This document shows, in pieces, positions 1 to 5,677 of a stretch of DNA of 6,228 nt. How positions within the stretch are numbered: the stretch's first letter is position 1; each line of letters opens with the position of its first letter. The notes under the pieces were generated by a model. That model made no database searches, was not told where the DNA came from, and worked only from the letters and a program-made list of their open reading frames with translations. The DNA is taken from contig CALMIB010000001.1 of assembly GCA_937863945.1 (NCBI GenBank), positions 1-6,228 of the forward strand, given 5' to 3'. The stretch comes from an uncultured Longilinea sp. Lineage in GTDB: Bacteria; Chloroflexota; Anaerolineae; Anaerolineales; Anaerolineaceae. The position numbers and the translations under genes are program-made.

Positions 1-1
1 G

Positions 2-541
2 GGGCGTGGTTTTACCGTGACCGGATCGATCGGCAAAGTGATGCAGGAATCCGCTCAGGCAGCGCTTTCCTACGTCCGCTCGCGCTCCGAAAAACTGGGC
101 ATCGACCCGCACTTTTTCGAAAAGAACGACATTCACCTGCATATTCCGGCCGGTGCACAGCCCAAAGACGGTCCATCCGCTGGAGTCACCATCGCAACCG
201 CATTGGTTTCCCTCACCACAAACCGGCTGGTCCGTTCAGAAGTTGGCATGACCGGAGAGATCACCCTGGTGGGTCAGGTGCTACCCATTGGTGGTGTCAA
301 GGATAAAGTCCTCGCGGCTCATCGCGCCGGCCTGAAAACGATCCTCTTGCCCAGGGAAAATGAAGCTGATCTCGAAGATTTGCCCGAAGACGTGCGCAAT
401 GGGATGAAATTTGTGCCGGTGGATACCATTGATGATGTGTTGTCCAATGCACTTGTGATGGACAGCGAACCGCAAAAGAAACCCAAACGCGCGACAACCC
501 AGAAATCCAGGACAAAAAATGCAGAAGATTCTGCTTCTTGA
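2..541 (+). CDS. lon: Lon ATP-dependent protease, C-terminal proteolytic domain (5' partial)
   Basis: Lon is a cytoplasmic AAA+ serine protease that degrades misfolded and regulatory proteins. Only the C-terminal peptidase domain is present; the frame is open to the left edge (G-R-G-F-T before the GTG at 17), so that GTG is an internal valine codon and not a start. The Ser-Lys catalytic dyad is visible: Ser in PKDGPSAG (codon 176-178), and Lys in GGVKDK, most likely the second Lys (codon 305-307), 43 residues after the Ser as I recall for E. coli Lon. MTGEITLVGQVLPIGG and LAAHRAGLK are further Lon signatures. After the usual end of the family (VLSNAL) there is an extra tail of about 28 residues rich in Lys, Arg, Thr and Ser (KKPKRATTQKSRTK). 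The last 23 bases overlap the next gene in another frame. The family assignment is very secure; the role of the tail is unknown. Confidence 0.97.
   Translation, partial: GRGFTVTGSIGKVMQESAQAALSYVRSRSEKLGIDPHFFEKNDIHLHIPAGAQPKDGPSAGVTIATALVSLTTNRLVRSEVGMTGEITLVGQVLPIGGVKDKVLAAHRAGLKTILLPRENEADLEDLPEDVRNGMKFVPVDTIDDVLSNALVMDSEPQKKPKRATTQKSRTKNAEDSAS
509..512 (+). promoter_or_regulatory. Ribosome binding site of the receiver gene, inside lon
   Basis: AGGA lies 6 bases before the ATG at 519. It supports that start, although it forces a 23-base overlap with the end of lon. Confidence 0.6.
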
Positions 542-875
542 CGATGACGCGACCATGCGGTCGCTGCTAAAAACCCTCCTGGAATTGGAGAATTATCAGG
601 TCATTTTTCCATCAGAATTAACCGCAACCGCAATTCAAGAGGAAATCCTCTTCCAACAACCTCAACTGTTGCTGGTCGATGTCCTTATGCAGAACCTGAA
701 TGGATTGGACCTGGTCGCCGGCCTGCCCTCAACCCGCCCGTACCGGGTGTTAATGACTTCCGGCATGGATGTTGGAATTGAGTGCAGGGAAGCCGGAGCA
801 GATAGTTTCCTGCTCAAGCCCTACGATCCAAGCGAATTAATTCGGCGTATTCGGGAACTCACCGCCGAGAATTAG
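519..875 (+). CDS. Single-domain response regulator (CheY-like receiver)
   Basis: This 118-residue protein is a stand-alone phosphoacceptor (REC) domain with no output domain. Visible receiver residues are the acidic cluster D8-D9-D10, the phosphorylation-site Asp at D54 (in LLLVDVLMQNLNGLDL), the switch Thr/Ser at T80-S81 (VLMTSG) and the conserved Lys K100 in FLLKPYDPSELIRRI. It should therefore be phosphorylatable by a histidine kinase and act through protein contacts. The ATG has an AGGA at 509-512, 6 bases upstream and inside lon. The gene begins 23 bases before the lon stop, which suggests translational coupling. No kinase gene is in the window, so its partner and target are unknown. 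The next gene starts 9 bases after its stop. The domain call is firm; the pathway is not known. Confidence 0.93.
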   Translation: MQKILLLDDDATMRSLLKTLLELENYQVIFPSELTATAIQEEILFQQPQLLLVDVLMQNLNGLDLVAGLPSTRPYRVLMTSGMDVGIECREAGADSFLLKPYDPSELIRRIRELTAEN

Positions 876-878
876 GAG
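874..878 (+). promoter_or_regulatory. Ribosome binding site supporting the GTG start of the PHP gene
   Basis: AGGAG lies 6 bases before the GTG at 885 and overlaps the TAG stop of the receiver gene (873-875). It decides in favour of the GTG start over the later in-frame ATG at residue 15, which lies just before the first metal-binding motif. Confidence 0.75.
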
Positions 879-884
879 TGATTT

Positions 885-2642
885 GTGAGCAAAAAACATA
901 ATCGTGCGGCAGCACAATGGTTTAGCATGGATGTTCACCTGCACACACCGGCGTCGACCGATTATCAACAGCCCGAGGTGAGTAACCTTGAGATTCTTCA
1001 GCGCGCCGAGGTCCGTGGTCTGGACATCATCGCGTTTACGGATCATAACACCGCTTCAGGCTATCGGAAGATGGTGGAAGAAATCCATCAATTGGAATTG
1101 CTGGAAAAACTGAACCGGCTCTTGCCCGAAGAACGCAACCGGTTAAACGAATACCGGCGTCTCTTCGCAAAAATGCTGATCTTGCCGGGATTCGAATTTA
1201 CAGCCACCTTCGGCTTTCATATTTTGGGCATCTTCCACCCTGACACCCCCGTCCGTGACCTGGAGCACCTGTTGCTCTCATTAAACATTCCCTCGGAACA
1301 CCTGGATGAGGGTTCGCAGACGGTCGGCGCCACCACGGATGTGCTTACAGCCTACCGCATGATCAACGAAGCCGGCGGCATCGTCATTGCCGCGCACGCC
1401 AATTCCAGTAACGGCGTTGCCATGCGCGGGTTTAATTTTGGCGGTCAAACTAAAATTGCCTACACGCAAGATTCGAACCTGCACGCGCTGGAAGTTACCG
1501 ACCTGGAGCAAAAAGGTCCCCGCTCAACTGCGGCATTCTTCAACGGCACCAAACCCGAATACCCGCGCCGCATGCATTGCATTCAGGGTTCGGATGCCCA
1601 TCGAATGACGCCGGATGCTGCGCGTAAAAAGAACCTGAGCATCGGCGACCGCGCCACCGATGTTTTGCTTTCAGAATTGGATTTTAACGATCTGAAAGAA
1701 TTGTTCAAGAGCAACGATTTCTCGCGTACACGGCCCCATCGGTTCAAGGAAGAACCCGCCTTTGATTTTATTCAGGCTGCCCGCGATGAGGGTGCCAATA
1801 TCATCCAGGATTTTCATGAGAGCATGACCGTCCGCGGCGGAAAATTGTACGCCGTTCTTTCGGATGTTTGTGCGTTTGCGAACACCAACGGCGGCACATT
1901 GTACATTGGTCTGCCGGATGACGCACACAAACCGGTTGTGGGTGTCCAGGATGCTGAAACAAGCGTGCTTCAATTGGAAAAGGAAATCAACAACCGCATC
2001 AGCCCGCCCATTAATTGCTCCATCGACATTCATGAGTATAAGGGCAAAAAGCTGGTTCGCATCCTGATTCCGCGGGGGGAGGAAGCGCCTTATGCGGTGG
2101 ATGACAATAAGATTTACGTCCGGGACGAAGCTGAAACCGGTCTTGCAGTGCGCGATGAAATTGTCAACCTGGTTTTGCGCGGAAAGGATAGCACCCAGGC
2201 TCTGCCAGTATCCCAGCCGGTGCAGATGGAGCCAAGCCAGCCGGTTGAACAGGCCTCCACGCAGGCCGCCTTCGCGAACGCGCGCGAAGGAAACCTCGAC
2301 CCGCGCACCGGCGTGGAGGTCTTCCCGCCGGAAGAACGCCAGGGCACCCAGTATTTCACCGTGCGGGACTTGCGCAACGGAAACAAGGTGAAGAACGTCA
2401 CGCGCGCCTCGGCTCGCAGGCTTTGGCATTATGCGATCACCCGGTATGCAGAAATTGGCGGTGATGTCGAAAAGGCCCAAATCGACTGGCGTGGCAACTA
2501 CGGGCTTTTACGCAGCTATCAGCAGAACAAAACGACCTATTATGATTTCATCCAACGTGATGGAAACAATTACCGGTTCTTCTTTGGCGTAACCGAAGAC
2601 GGCATCCACGGGCCCTGGAAAGTGTTCTCTGCGGAGGATTGA
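885..2642 (+). CDS. PHP-domain phosphoesterase fused to AlbA_2 domain and an uncharacterised C-terminal module
   Basis: This is a 585-residue, probably cytoplasmic protein with no signal peptide or membrane segment. Residues about 12-275 form a PHP metal-dependent phosphoesterase domain: HLHTPAS (H18, H20), FTDHN (D53, H54), PGFEF (E104), AAHANSS (H171) and GSDAH (D237, H239) are the expected metal ligands. A charged, probably helical insertion (about 62-97) lies between motifs 2 and 3. Residues about 300-432 match the AlbA_2/Schlafen-type putative DNA-binding domain, with AFANTNGGTLYIG, the VVG strand, an IPRGEEAPY strand and IYVRDEAET. The usual EFKES-like motif reads DFHES (309-313). A Gln/Pro/Ala-rich linker (about 433-485) leads to a C-terminal module containing RRLWHYAI and FFFGVTEDGIHGPW, which I do not recognise. 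PHP relatives include nucleotidases, exonucleases and the PHP-ATPase TrlF type. A role in cleaving a nucleic acid or nucleotide is inference; substrate unknown. Confidence 0.9.
   Translation: MSKKHNRAAAQWFSMDVHLHTPASTDYQQPEVSNLEILQRAEVRGLDIIAFTDHNTASGYRKMVEEIHQLELLEKLNRLLPEERNRLNEYRRLFAKMLILPGFEFTATFGFHILGIFHPDTPVRDLEHLLLSLNIPSEHLDEGSQTVGATTDVLTAYRMINEAGGIVIAAHANSSNGVAMRGFNFGGQTKIAYTQDSNLHALEVTDLEQKGPRSTAAFFNGTKPEYPRRMHCIQGSDAHRMTPDAARKKNLSIGDRATDVLLSELDFNDLKELFKSNDFSRTRPHRFKEEPAFDFIQAARDEGANIIQDFHESMTVRGGKLYAVLSDVCAFANTNGGTLYIGLPDDAHKPVVGVQDAETSVLQLEKEINNRISPPINCSIDIHEYKGKKLVRILIPRGEEAPYAVDDNKIYVRDEAETGLAVRDEIVNLVLRGKDSTQALPVSQPVQMEPSQPVEQASTQAAFANAREGNLDPRTGVEVFPPEERQGTQYFTVRDLRNGNKVKNVTRASARRLWHYAITRYAEIGGDVEKAQIDWRGNYGLLRSYQQNKTTYYDFIQRDGNNYRFFFGVTEDGIHGPWKVFSAED
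2633..2637 (+). promoter_or_regulatory. Ribosome binding site of the mog-like gene
   Basis: GGAGG lies 9 bases before the ATG at 2647, within the last codons of the PHP gene. It supports the chosen start and suggests coupled translation. Confidence 0.7.
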
Positions 2643-2646
2643 ACCC

Positions 2647-3150
2647 ATGCGTTTTGGGGTGCTGACAGTTTCTGATCGTTCTTCTAAGGGTGAGCGTGCC
2701 GATGCTTCCGGTCCGGCACTCATATCGGCGATCCGTGATAACAAGTGGATTGTAGAAATAACCGCCGTCGTCTCCGATGACCGGGATTCTATTCGCGACA
2801 CATTGATCAAATGGTGCAACCTGGGAAGCATCGATATTATCCTGACGACTGGCGGCACCGGCTTTGCTCCGCGCGACGTGACGCCCGAAGCCACCTTGCA
2901 GGTGGTGGAACGGCTCGCGCCCGGCATCCCTGAGGCCATGCGCCAGGCCAGTCTGGCCATCACGCGCCACGCCATGCTCTCGCGGGCTGTTGCAGGCATT
3001 CGGGCAAGCACATTGATCATCAACCTTCCAGGCAGCCCCAAAGCTGCTGTCGAAAACCTGAATACCATCGCGCCAGTGCTGGAACATGCCGTTGAATTGA
3101 TCCGTGGGGACGCAAACTCAGAAAACCATCATACTTCCGGCAATCTTTGA
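2647..3150 (+). CDS. mog: MogA/MoaB-family molybdopterin adenylyltransferase
   Basis: This 167-residue cytoplasmic enzyme should adenylylate molybdopterin with ATP, the activation step before molybdate insertion in molybdenum cofactor synthesis. The N-terminus MRFGVLTVSDRSSKGERAD is the typical first strand and loop. The signature LTTGGTGFAPRDVTPEAT (about 66-83) contains the nucleotide/pterin-binding TGGTG and the conserved Asp D77. INLPGSPKAA (about 125-134) is the second family motif. The RDVTPEAT form resembles MogA more than MoaB, whereas the length is closer to MoaB (about 170) than to E. coli MogA (about 195). The last residues (DANSENHHTSGNL) look unstructured. It starts 4 bases after the PHP gene and precedes a CDGSH gene by 18 bases. 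No other cofactor or molybdoenzyme gene is in the window. The family is very secure; the exact subfamily is less so. Confidence 0.94.
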   Translation: MRFGVLTVSDRSSKGERADASGPALISAIRDNKWIVEITAVVSDDRDSIRDTLIKWCNLGSIDIILTTGGTGFAPRDVTPEATLQVVERLAPGIPEAMRQASLAITRHAMLSRAVAGIRASTLIINLPGSPKAAVENLNTIAPVLEHAVELIRGDANSENHHTSGNL

Positions 3151-3159
3151 AAAACAAAT

Positions 3160-3164
3160 AAGGA
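3160..3164 (+). promoter_or_regulatory. Ribosome binding site of the CDGSH gene
   Basis: AAGGA lies 4 bases before the ATG at 3169, in the 18-base gap after the mog-like gene. The spacing is slightly short. It supports this frame over the overlapping +1 frame. Confidence 0.6.
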
Positions 3165-3168
3165 TAAT

Positions 3169-3387
3169 ATGGCTGAAATTCATAATGAAGAAGTCAAAGG
3201 ACGTATTCGCACCACCATTCACCTGGAACCTGGTGAGCGCATCAAACTCTGTCGCTGTCACAAATCCGCGGAATATCCACTTTGCGATGGCGCACACAAG
3301 CTACTGGATGGGAACATCGGGCCGGCGGTGATTTTTGCGCCGGAAAGCTCCGCACAAAATACATCAGAACAACCGGGGAATCAGTAA
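3169..3387 (+). CDS. Small CDGSH iron-sulfur domain protein
   Basis: This 72-residue protein carries one complete CDGSH motif, C-R-C-H-K-S-A-E-Y-P-L-C-D-G-A-H, with C28, C30, C39 and H43 as the 3-Cys/1-His ligands of a redox-active [2Fe-2S] cluster, as in mitoNEET-type proteins. The pattern CxCx2Sx3PxCDG(A)H is met exactly, with Ala in place of the Ser of the name motif. There is no membrane segment, so it is probably soluble. The N-terminal about 20 residues form the usual leading strand (TIHLEPGE), and the last about 15 residues (SSAQNTSEQPGNQ) look disordered. It is the last gene of the plus-strand block and lies 28 bases from the end of the convergent DUF58 gene. Family members are proposed to act in electron transfer or Fe-S/iron handling. 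Its neighbour is a molybdenum cofactor gene, but a functional link is only inference. Confidence 0.92.
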   Translation: MAEIHNEEVKGRIRTTIHLEPGERIKLCRCHKSAEYPLCDGAHKLLDGNIGPAVIFAPESSAQNTSEQPGNQ

Positions 3388-3415
3388 TTCATCTTTAACG
3401 GGCAACGATCTTGTT

Positions 3416-4687
3416 TTACCGCAGCGTAGCCTCAAGACTTTCCCTGAGGTCTGTTTCCATTTTTACAAGTTTAACTGGAATTCCTCTTAATAGAAGAGAG
3501 GCGATGGTATCTTCTGAGGTCTCACGGGGTTCAAAAGAACCTGGGGCCACAATCACAACAACCGGTTTTGTGTCCCGCCGGGTCAGTTCATCAACTGTCA
3601 TCAGCAGATTCCTTGCATCGACCGTTGTGATCAACACGACTGTGCTTCCGCGTGTCAATTGAGCTGACTGGCTTTGAACAACGGCTTCCAGGGGCAATTG
3701 GCCTTTGCACTCCAGGAACGCAAGCGTTTCCAGGATCTTGCTCAATTGCCGCTCACCCCGGCTGGCCGGCACGACCGTAAACGCCTGTCCGGCGCTGACC
3801 AGACCCACCGACCGCCCCTGCCGGATATAATGAACAGAAATGGAAGCGGCTGAACTGACGGCATATTCAAACGTATGTGGCGGGATTGTCACCGCGCGAT
3901 GCGCCGTCCACAACCAGAACGGATCTTCCATTTCGGGATCCGCTTCCATCGACCCGACGTGCACGGTCGCAAGGCCGTCCAGGAAAATCCAAACATCCGC
4001 CTGTGGATCCTGTTCAAATTCCTTAACCATCAATCGATCTCGCCGAGCCGTGGATTTCCAATGAATTCGGTTGAGTGAATCGCCGGGGGCATATTCACGA
4101 ACGCCAGCCGCATGGGGCGTGATCTCCTGAGTTTTTTTTCGCAAAGCCTGGCCGCCGGCAAGCAAGCCCACGGGCTGGTAAAAATTGGAAATCTCGACAA
4201 AATAAGGCAACACCTCCAGCTTCCGTGCTGCCGGGAGTGTCACCTGGTATCGAAAAAGCCCAAATGGATCCCCTGAAGAAAGAATGGTAGGTCCCAGGTC
4301 AAATTCTCCCCGGTGCAGTAAAACTGTGCGCGCCACATAAGACCGATTACGGCGCGGACCAATCATTGACAAAACGCGCGATCCGGCATTGCCCGGTAAC
4401 CCGGAGCCATCTATAATCTCAAACCAGACCCGCACCCACCTGGATGTGTTGGAAACTTCAAAACGCTCTTCGAAGAGCTGACCCAATTGCATTCTGAAAA
4501 CACGGGCCATTCGTTTTACCGAAATTTGGCGAATGGAAAGCATAGTCCATAGCCAGCTAAATGCCAACACCAATCCGATCATCACTGCAAGGCGGCGATA
4601 TACGATGCTTTGCGGCGTAAAGTAGGCTGCTGCAATGCTGGCAACCAACAGACCCAACGCCACCCAAAATCCAGTTTTGACGTTCAT
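3416..4687 (-). CDS. DUF58 domain membrane protein (MoxR partner)
   Basis: This 423-residue protein begins with two predicted membrane helices (about 6-23 and 32-50), followed by a beta-rich segment and then the DUF58 core. The core signature is at about 197-224: REYAPGDSLNRIHWKSTARR followed by DRLMVKEF. SGDPFGLFR (about 138-146) is also typical. The C-terminal half should form a VWA-like fold: strand VWIFLD (232-237), later strands near VVLITTV and KPVVVIVAPG. The MIDAS position reads D237-G-L-A-T, so the DxSxS metal site looks degenerate. DUF58 proteins pair with MoxR ATPases and are thought to help assemble or activate envelope or enzyme complexes. The ATG overlaps the stop of the moxR gene (ATGA) without a good Shine-Dalgarno sequence, pointing to coupled re-initiation. 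No transglutaminase-like gene follows, though one often does in related operons. Family secure; biological target unknown. Confidence 0.93.
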   Translation of the reverse strand: MNVKTGFWVALGLLVASIAAAYFTPQSIVYRRLAVMIGLVLAFSWLWTMLSIRQISVKRMARVFRMQLGQLFEERFEVSNTSRWVRVWFEIIDGSGLPGNAGSRVLSMIGPRRNRSYVARTVLLHRGEFDLGPTILSSGDPFGLFRYQVTLPAARKLEVLPYFVEISNFYQPVGLLAGGQALRKKTQEITPHAAGVREYAPGDSLNRIHWKSTARRDRLMVKEFEQDPQADVWIFLDGLATVHVGSMEADPEMEDPFWLWTAHRAVTIPPHTFEYAVSSAASISVHYIRQGRSVGLVSAGQAFTVVPASRGERQLSKILETLAFLECKGQLPLEAVVQSQSAQLTRGSTVVLITTVDARNLLMTVDELTRRDTKPVVVIVAPGSFEPRETSEDTIASLLLRGIPVKLVKMETDLRESLEATLR

Positions 4688-5661
4688 TGCAGCGGGGCTG
4701 CGTCCTCAAATGACCCGCCTGGCACAGCGATGGTATTCAACAACTCGGTCACCACCTGATCGGCGCTCAAATTTTTCATGCGCGCGGCTGCCTGAATGAC
4801 CATGCGGTGAGATAAGATAAATGGCGCCAGGTACTTGATGTCGTCCGGCAAGATGTATTCACGCCCGCGGATGGCTGCCAGCGCTTGCCCGGCTCGAAAC
4901 AGCCCCAGGCTTCCCCGCGGGCTCGATCCCAGGTAAACATCCGCGCTTTCCCGGGTTGATCGGGTTAATTCAACAATATACCGTTTGATGGCATCCGCCA
5001 CGTACACCTGCTTGATGCCTTCTTGCATCCGTCTCATTTCATCGATCGTCGTCACAGCTTCCAGCGTTTGGATTGGATGCCGCAATTGCTGCAACTCCAA
5101 CACCCGAATTTCATCACGGAGGTTGGGATAGCCCAACCGCAGGCGCAGCAAAAAGCGGTCCAATTGCGCTTCAGGCAGGGGGAAAGTGCCTTCATATTCG
5201 ATTGGATTTTGCGTGGCCAGGATCATAAAAGGATCCGGGAGTGGATGTGAAACCCCATCCACGGTTACCTGGCGCTCTTCCATTGCTTCGAGCAGCGCCG
5301 ATTGAGTTTTCGGTGTGGCGCGGTTAATTTCATCCGCAAGGACAATATTTGCCATCACCGGCCCGGCGCGAAATTCAAATTCACGCGAGACCTGGTTAAA
5401 TATGGATACGCCCATGATATCGCTTGGCAACATATCAGGGGTGAATTGGATTCGGCTGAACGAACAACCGAGCGATTTCGCCAGACTGCGTGCCAGGATC
5501 GTCTTTCCCACACCGGGAACATCATCAATCAAGATATGTCCCTGGCATAGCAACCCCACAACGACCATTTCCAGGGCAGATTGCTTTCCAACGATCACTT
5601 TTTCAAGGTTCTTGATGATTCGATCAGTATAGGATTGAATTTCTGGAATGGCAATTTCCAT
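4684..5661 (-). CDS. MoxR-family AAA+ ATPase
   Basis: This cytoplasmic ATPase acts as a chaperone-like partner of DUF58/VWA proteins. With the ATG start it has 325 residues, normal for the family. Visible motifs are Walker A DVPGVGKT (47-54, K53), Walker B VLADE (107-111, D110, E111) followed by INRATPKTQ, sensor 1 ATQNP (149-153, N152), EGTFPLPEAQLDRF (about 157-170) and the sensor-2 region GSSPRG (245-250, R249), which leads into the C-terminal helical lid. All catalytic residues seem intact. A GTG start at 5685 would add 8 residues but overlaps the upstream gene by 8 bases and has no evident Shine-Dalgarno sequence; the ATG at 5661 has a GGAG 5 bases upstream and is preferred. It lies 16 bases after the YfhO-like gene, and its stop overlaps the DUF58 start. 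The substrate protein complex is not identifiable here. Confidence 0.95.
   Translation of the reverse strand: MEIAIPEIQSYTDRIIKNLEKVIVGKQSALEMVVVGLLCQGHILIDDVPGVGKTILARSLAKSLGCSFSRIQFTPDMLPSDIMGVSIFNQVSREFEFRAGPVMANIVLADEINRATPKTQSALLEAMEERQVTVDGVSHPLPDPFMILATQNPIEYEGTFPLPEAQLDRFLLRLRLGYPNLRDEIRVLELQQLRHPIQTLEAVTTIDEMRRMQEGIKQVYVADAIKRYIVELTRSTRESADVYLGSSPRGSLGLFRAGQALAAIRGREYILPDDIKYLAPFILSHRMVIQAAARMKNLSADQVVTELLNTIAVPGGSFEDAAPLQ
4689..4701 (-). other. Small GC-rich inverted repeat directly before the DUF58 start
   Basis: On the minus strand GCAGC-CCC-GCTGC is a perfect 5-base stem with a 3-base loop, ending one base before the ATG at 4687, within the last codons of moxR. It could form a small RNA hairpin at the coupled ATGA junction. 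It is short enough to be chance and lacks a U-tract, so it is not a terminator. Confidence 0.3.
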
Positions 5662-5666
5662 AGAGT

Positions 5667-5670
5667 CTCC
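5667..5670 (-). promoter_or_regulatory. Ribosome binding site deciding the moxR start
   Basis: GGAG on the minus strand (within CCGGAGACTCT) lies 5 bases before the ATG at 5661. The alternative GTG at 5685 has only an A-rich stretch upstream, so this site favours the ATG. Confidence 0.65.
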
Positions 5671-5677
5671 GGAAGAA

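Noticed and set aside
17..19. GTG as a start codon for the first gene
   Set aside because: Codons upstream continue the Lon proteolytic domain to the window edge, so the gene is truncated by the window and this is an internal valine.
2212..2255. Short repeat of CCAGCCGGT, possible repeat element
   Set aside because: Two imperfect copies encode the repetitive SQPV segment of the Gln/Pro-rich linker; this is low-complexity coding sequence.
1671..2480. 269-codon open frame on the minus strand
   Set aside because: It lies entirely antisense to the PHP-AlbA_2 gene, whose motifs are unmistakable. The antisense translation shows no recognisable domain and is a shadow.
2508..3087. Two overlapping minus-strand open frames of 186 and 179 codons
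   Set aside because: Both are antisense to the well-supported mog-like gene and the end of the PHP gene and have no family features. Overlapping each other in different frames also argues against them.
3160..3171. GATAAT as a -10 promoter box
   Set aside because: It overlaps the ribosome binding site and start codon of the CDGSH gene, and no matching -35 was seen.
3104..3331. 75-codon open frame in another plus frame
   Set aside because: It straddles the mog-CDGSH boundary and reads the CDGSH gene out of frame; the CDGSH motif in the 3169 frame is exact.
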